Source: SHVO01 sp041919675 (GTDB lineage Bacteria; Pseudomonadota; Alphaproteobacteria; Rhodospirillales; Rhodospirillaceae). From it: DNA of 64,000 bases. Where the stretch lies: positions 1 through 64,000 of the forward strand of contig JAYRTJ010000005.1 in NCBI GenBank assembly GCA_041919675.1, written 5' to 3'. The notes under the pieces are model-generated. The model was not told where the DNA came from and ran no database searches. It saw only the letters and a list, made by a program, of their open reading frames with translations. Position 1 is the stretch's first letter. Each line of letters opens with the position of its first letter. Below, piece after piece: positions 61,257 through 64,000 of the stretch. Position numbers and translations under genes: made by a program.

Positions 61257-62840
61257 TCAGCCCGCGAGGTCCTTTTCGCTGGGAATGGCCGGGGTCCTGC
61301 GGTCCAGGTCCGGCACGCTTTCGATCAGTTTCGCCAGCTCTTCGGACAGCTTGCCCACCTTCTGCGCCACGTCCATGCCTTCTTTGCGGATCTCCGCCTC
61401 GGCGGCATTTTCCAGATACGAGCGGATATGCCGGGCCTGTTCGCGAATCTCACGCACGGTGTCGGACATGCTGCGCCCCTTCGGCGCGTACGCATCATGG
61501 ACGATGCGCAGGCTATTGGTGAGCATATGCAGAACGGTGCGCACAAGCGGATCGGACGCCGCGAGTTTTTCCTCGATCATCTCCTTGGAGACGAGCGACA
61601 GCGTGCAGTCTTCCAGCGCCATTGCGGAATTACGGCGCGGGCGGCTATCGATGATCGCCATCTCGCCGAAGAACTCGCCCTTCTTGACGCGCGCGACCGG
61701 TATCCGCTTCCCGTCGGCTTCCTTGAAAATGCCGATGGCGCCGCTATTCAGAATATACGCGGACGTCGGCGGATCTCCTTGGCGGAAAAGAAACTGCCCC
61801 TTCGCCAAGGGAAGAATTTCGATAATTGGTTCGTCCATCGTCGCGACCGGCGAATCCCCCGAACTGCGGTGTATTTCACTCGCTTCGCCAAAACCCGCGC
61901 GGTCCCTCTGCTGATAGGTCTCGCTCGCCTGCCGGGTTTCCTGGTCCAGCTTATCAGGCGGCGTGCGGGGTTTCACCGCAGAAACAACGGCCCGCGAGAG
62001 CTTCTTGATCAGGTCTATGTCCTTGGGGGTCGGCGTCAAATAGCGCTCGGCGATTGAAGCGACGTCGCGCGAAAGCGACCCGCAAAGCAGCGCCAATTCG
62101 CGTTCTTCCAGACGCTCGGCGGTTTTTGCCGCATCGCGGAGAAGATCGACCAGAACCTTCAGTTTCTCTTTGATCTCCTCGGTGACCTGGTTGGTTTGAT
62201 ACGCATCCAGGATGAGGTTGCAGATGAAACCCAGGCGATAGCCGTGAGAATCCAGCCGCGCTTGCAGCACCTCATTCATCGAGCCGTCGACGGCCTCACG
62301 AATACTATTCGGATCGACGTCCTTCCCGCTGGCCTTTTCCAGCATCGTGTTGAGGACGTTGATGCGGCGGATGACCGACGGCCGGTTTTTTGCGCGGCGG
62401 TCCGGCCCCAAATAGTCGCTGGTCACCACGAACGCGGCGCGGTTGACGGTCACGCGCTTTAGGCGCTGCAGCAGCTGCTCTTCTTTGACCGGCTTGATGA
62501 TGATGTCGTCGGTTCCGGCTTGCATCGCCAACTTCACCGCATCGACGCGGTTGGGCGCGAGAAGGGTCGTGATCAGCACAAAGGGGTTGGTGCCGATCTT
62601 GTTGTGGCGAATATCACGGATAAAATCGAACACGCCCGGATCCAGATCGTCCGTCAGGATCAAAAGATCCGGGGAAACCTGTGCAATCAATTTTGCCAGA
62701 TTCGCCAAGTTGCCGTGCGCGCTGACCTGTTTCACGCCGGCATGATTGAGGATTTGACGCAGTTCCTTTCGGATCTGGTCATCGGGCTCGCCCACGAAAG
62801 CGACGACCTTGTCCATCGACTGTAGGTCGAAGTCACTCAT
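61257..62840 (-). CDS. Response-regulator-like protein with cyclic-nucleotide-binding domain
   Basis: A 527-residue cytoplasmic protein. An N-terminal receiver-like domain (~9-125) keeps KP (IIIKPVKEEQ), but its acid pocket is altered: VGEPDD instead of V-DDE, and LILTDDLDP where the phospho-Asp is expected. YLGPDRR follows, a motif common after alphaproteobacterial receivers. A helical middle part (~150-310) precedes a CNB domain (~330-450; KGQFLFRQGDPPTSAYILNSGAIGIF, KGEFFGEMAIIDSRPRRNSAMALED), where FGEMAIIDSRPRRNSA has the phosphate-binding Glu and Arg needed for cAMP or cGMP. It could read cAMP from the cyclase at 19940. The start at 62840 is preferred over an in-frame codon at 62876. 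Confidence 0.85.
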   Translation of the reverse strand: MSDFDLQSMDKVVAFVGEPDDQIRKELRQILNHAGVKQVSAHGNLANLAKLIAQVSPDLLILTDDLDPGVFDFIRDIRHNKIGTNPFVLITTLLAPNRVDAVKLAMQAGTDDIIIKPVKEEQLLQRLKRVTVNRAAFVVTSDYLGPDRRAKNRPSVIRRINVLNTMLEKASGKDVDPNSIREAVDGSMNEVLQARLDSHGYRLGFICNLILDAYQTNQVTEEIKEKLKVLVDLLRDAAKTAERLEERELALLCGSLSRDVASIAERYLTPTPKDIDLIKKLSRAVVSAVKPRTPPDKLDQETRQASETYQQRDRAGFGEASEIHRSSGDSPVATMDEPIIEILPLAKGQFLFRQGDPPTSAYILNSGAIGIFKEADGKRIPVARVKKGEFFGEMAIIDSRPRRNSAMALEDCTLSLVSKEMIEEKLAASDPLVRTVLHMLTNSLRIVHDAYAPKGRSMSDTVREIREQARHIRSYLENAAEAEIRKEGMDVAQKVGKLSEELAKLIESVPDLDRRTPAIPSEKDLAG

Positions 62841-63143
62841 TTCAAACGATCTTCTCCCCCCGCGGTCGGTCACCATCTTATACGCGATAGCGATACCCGC
62901 ACGCAGCGCATCCCCCGTTCATGCATCCACTGAACCGCGTAGGCAAATCAAGCTATTATTTAACCAACGCATTGATTTGAAATCGCAATATACAGCTTTT
63001 GCTTCACCCTTTACCCGAATCGTGAGAATGTAAGTTCGCGGTTTAGTTGTTTACGCAACTGAAACGCGCGAGACGCCGCGATCGCTACCCAGAATCGCAT
63101 CAATGCGACAGGTGGCGACGCAGGCGAAACCGGGGGATTTTTT
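62841..63143. other. Divergent intergenic region
   Basis: These 303 bases hold no coding frame I can support. An AT-rich stretch (62940-63010) contains an inverted repeat AAATCAA (62945-62951) and TTGATTT (62972-62978) with 20 bases between. GTTTAGTTG and CAACTGAAAC (~63041-63066) form another imperfect inverted repeat. These could be operator or promoter elements for the two divergent genes; no -35/-10 pair is clear. Confidence 0.4.
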
Positions 63144-63938
63144 GTGGCCGAGACCGCCACCGACCAAGCATTCGCGCCGATCCCGACGCGCAAGAAGCGC
63201 GGCCTTGCGGGCCTTGCTTGGCGTTTGTCATTGCCCGTGCGCCGCCTGCTTGGATCGGGCGACGTCGACAACAGCGTCGAGGCGCAGCTCGCGGTTTCCT
63301 ACTTCCTGAATGAAATGAATGCCGCGGCCGTGCGCACCTATCCCGCGTGGAGCCGCCTTCTCGACGGCGCCTTCAGTGAATGCGCGCTCAATTTCGACGA
63401 GCGCCGCGCGTTGTTCGAGATTCATCCGATCGACGATTATTATTTCGCGGGTGTCGTTGCGCTGGAATGCGCGCGCATGCGGGGCCTCTACACCGCGCTG
63501 GAAGCCAGTGAAATTCTCGGCGAAGTCGGCGCGCAAGTGGATGCGGCTGCGGGGCGGCAAGACCGCGTCGTCTCCGATCTTGTTTTCTACATCATGGGTA
63601 AGATCGAACTCGGCTCCGGCGTCGACCGCATGAAGGCGCCGCACGACAAGGTCGTCAAAGCCATTCTGCATCATATTGGTGTGGACAAGGTCGAAGGCAC
63701 GCGCGCGCTGATGCGCGACAAAGCCTTGCGCCATCAGCTTGGTGAACCGCTGGCTGTCGGTATTCCGCAGTGGTGGAAAGCCTTCCAAACGCAATTCCGG
63801 CTTTATTGGCCCACACCGGAAGAGCGCGCGGCGGAAATACAATGCGAAAGCGAAGAGCCTGCGGGGAGCCCGGCAGCGGTTGAAGCGCCTGCGCCTCTGC
63901 GCGGCCGCCGCCGACGGCGGCGCGCCGCCGCTTTCTAG
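63144..63938 (+). CDS. Protein of unknown function
   Basis: A 264-residue protein from GTG at 63144. It has no signal peptide or membrane segment. The central part (~45-225) is helical, with VEAQLAVSYFLNEMNAAAVRTYPAWSRLL, FEIHPIDDYYFAGVVALECARMRGLY and GIPQWWKAFQTQFRLYWPTPEERAAEI. The last 20 residues are a basic tail (RGRRRRRRAAAF). No family recognised. It faces the CNB regulator across a shared 303-base region, which may mean a common function. Confidence 0.7.
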   Translation: MAETATDQAFAPIPTRKKRGLAGLAWRLSLPVRRLLGSGDVDNSVEAQLAVSYFLNEMNAAAVRTYPAWSRLLDGAFSECALNFDERRALFEIHPIDDYYFAGVVALECARMRGLYTALEASEILGEVGAQVDAAAGRQDRVVSDLVFYIMGKIELGSGVDRMKAPHDKVVKAILHHIGVDKVEGTRALMRDKALRHQLGEPLAVGIPQWWKAFQTQFRLYWPTPEERAAEIQCESEEPAGSPAAVEAPAPLRGRRRRRRAAAF

Positions 63939-63960
63939 CCTCGCCGCCGCTTTCTAGCCT
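63923..63960. repeat. 19-base tandem duplication over a stop codon
   Basis: CGCCGCCGCTTTCTAGCCT occurs at 63923-63941 and again at 63942-63960. The first copy contains the last codons and the TAG stop of the preceding gene; the second lies just behind it. Confidence 0.9.
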
Positions 63961-63970
63961 CAATGAGCCC

Positions 63971-63988
63971 GCCGCGGTTTTCCGCGGC
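63971..63988 (+). terminator. Weak hairpin after the last gene
   Basis: GCCGCGG and CCGCGGC pair perfectly (7 bp) around a TTTT loop, 33 bases after the stop codon. No T-run follows, so it is at best a weak intrinsic terminator. Nothing else is visible to the end of the window. Confidence 0.35.
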
Positions 63989-64000
63989 CGTTGGGAATCT

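Overview
The window is a GC-rich, gene-dense piece of a Gram-negative chromosome. Its blocks point to an alphaproteobacterium: ntrY-ntrX-dat-hfq-hflX, then mltB-rlpA-dac-tmk-holB-metG-tatD with a metallo-beta-lactamase-fold hydrolase, and mfd-sdhE beside recG. A large TonB receptor, several lipoproteins and lytic transglycosylases confirm an outer membrane. The order or genus cannot be resolved from this sequence alone. I see no phage, transposase, integrase, rRNA or CRISPR array. The only tRNA is tRNA-Ser(UGA).

Layout. 1-6948 (+): truncated NtrY kinase, NtrX regulator, D-amino acid transaminase, HAD phosphatase, Hfq, HflX, inositol-monophosphatase-like enzyme. 6981-11354: DUF3300 secreted protein, then (-) a lipoprotein, MazG, a small unknown protein and an MBL hydrolase. 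11351-19801 (-): TatD, MetG, FKBP lipoprotein, HolB, Tmk, DD-carboxypeptidase, RlpA and an MltB-type transglycosylase, that is DNA precursor/replication and cell-wall functions. 19940-23545 (+): a membrane adenylate cyclase translationally coupled to a NMT1/ThiY-like ABC importer. 23552-26328 (-): mtnP-mtnA-class II aldolase, which fits 5'-methylthioadenosine salvage by the DHAP shunt. 26446-28868: tRNA-Ser, an exported NHL beta-propeller protein and a beta-lactamase-fold serine hydrolase.

29019-40900 (-) is the most unusual part. About 12 kb hold seven exported proteins of poorly characterised families: two Tat-exported DUF1552 paralogues at the two ends, two tandem paralogues with Yx(FWY)xxD-type secreted repeats, an unknown secreted protein, a 983-residue TonB-dependent receptor, and a DUF1592/DUF1588-type lipoprotein with one CxxCH haem motif. 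The DUF1552 genes share their leader sequence, and an 11-base motif recurs in the intergenic regions. I read this as one envelope system for an unknown substrate or redox task.

41265-48599 (+): OsmC, an epimerase that seems to start at ATT, a TPR lipoprotein, a polysaccharide flippase, two tandem receiver proteins that both lack the conserved receiver lysine, a DsbA/FrnE-like oxidoreductase and a small unknown protein. 48596-56418: Mfd and SdhE (-), RecG (+), DUF502 membrane protein (-), NUDIX, [2Fe-2S] thioredoxin-like protein and two tiny membrane proteins. 56488-61148 (-): a GldA/GldF/GldG-like ABC export system with a DUF4340 protein. 61257-63938: a receiver plus cyclic-nucleotide-binding regulator (-), a plausible reader for the cAMP made by the cyclase at 19940, and an unknown protein (+).
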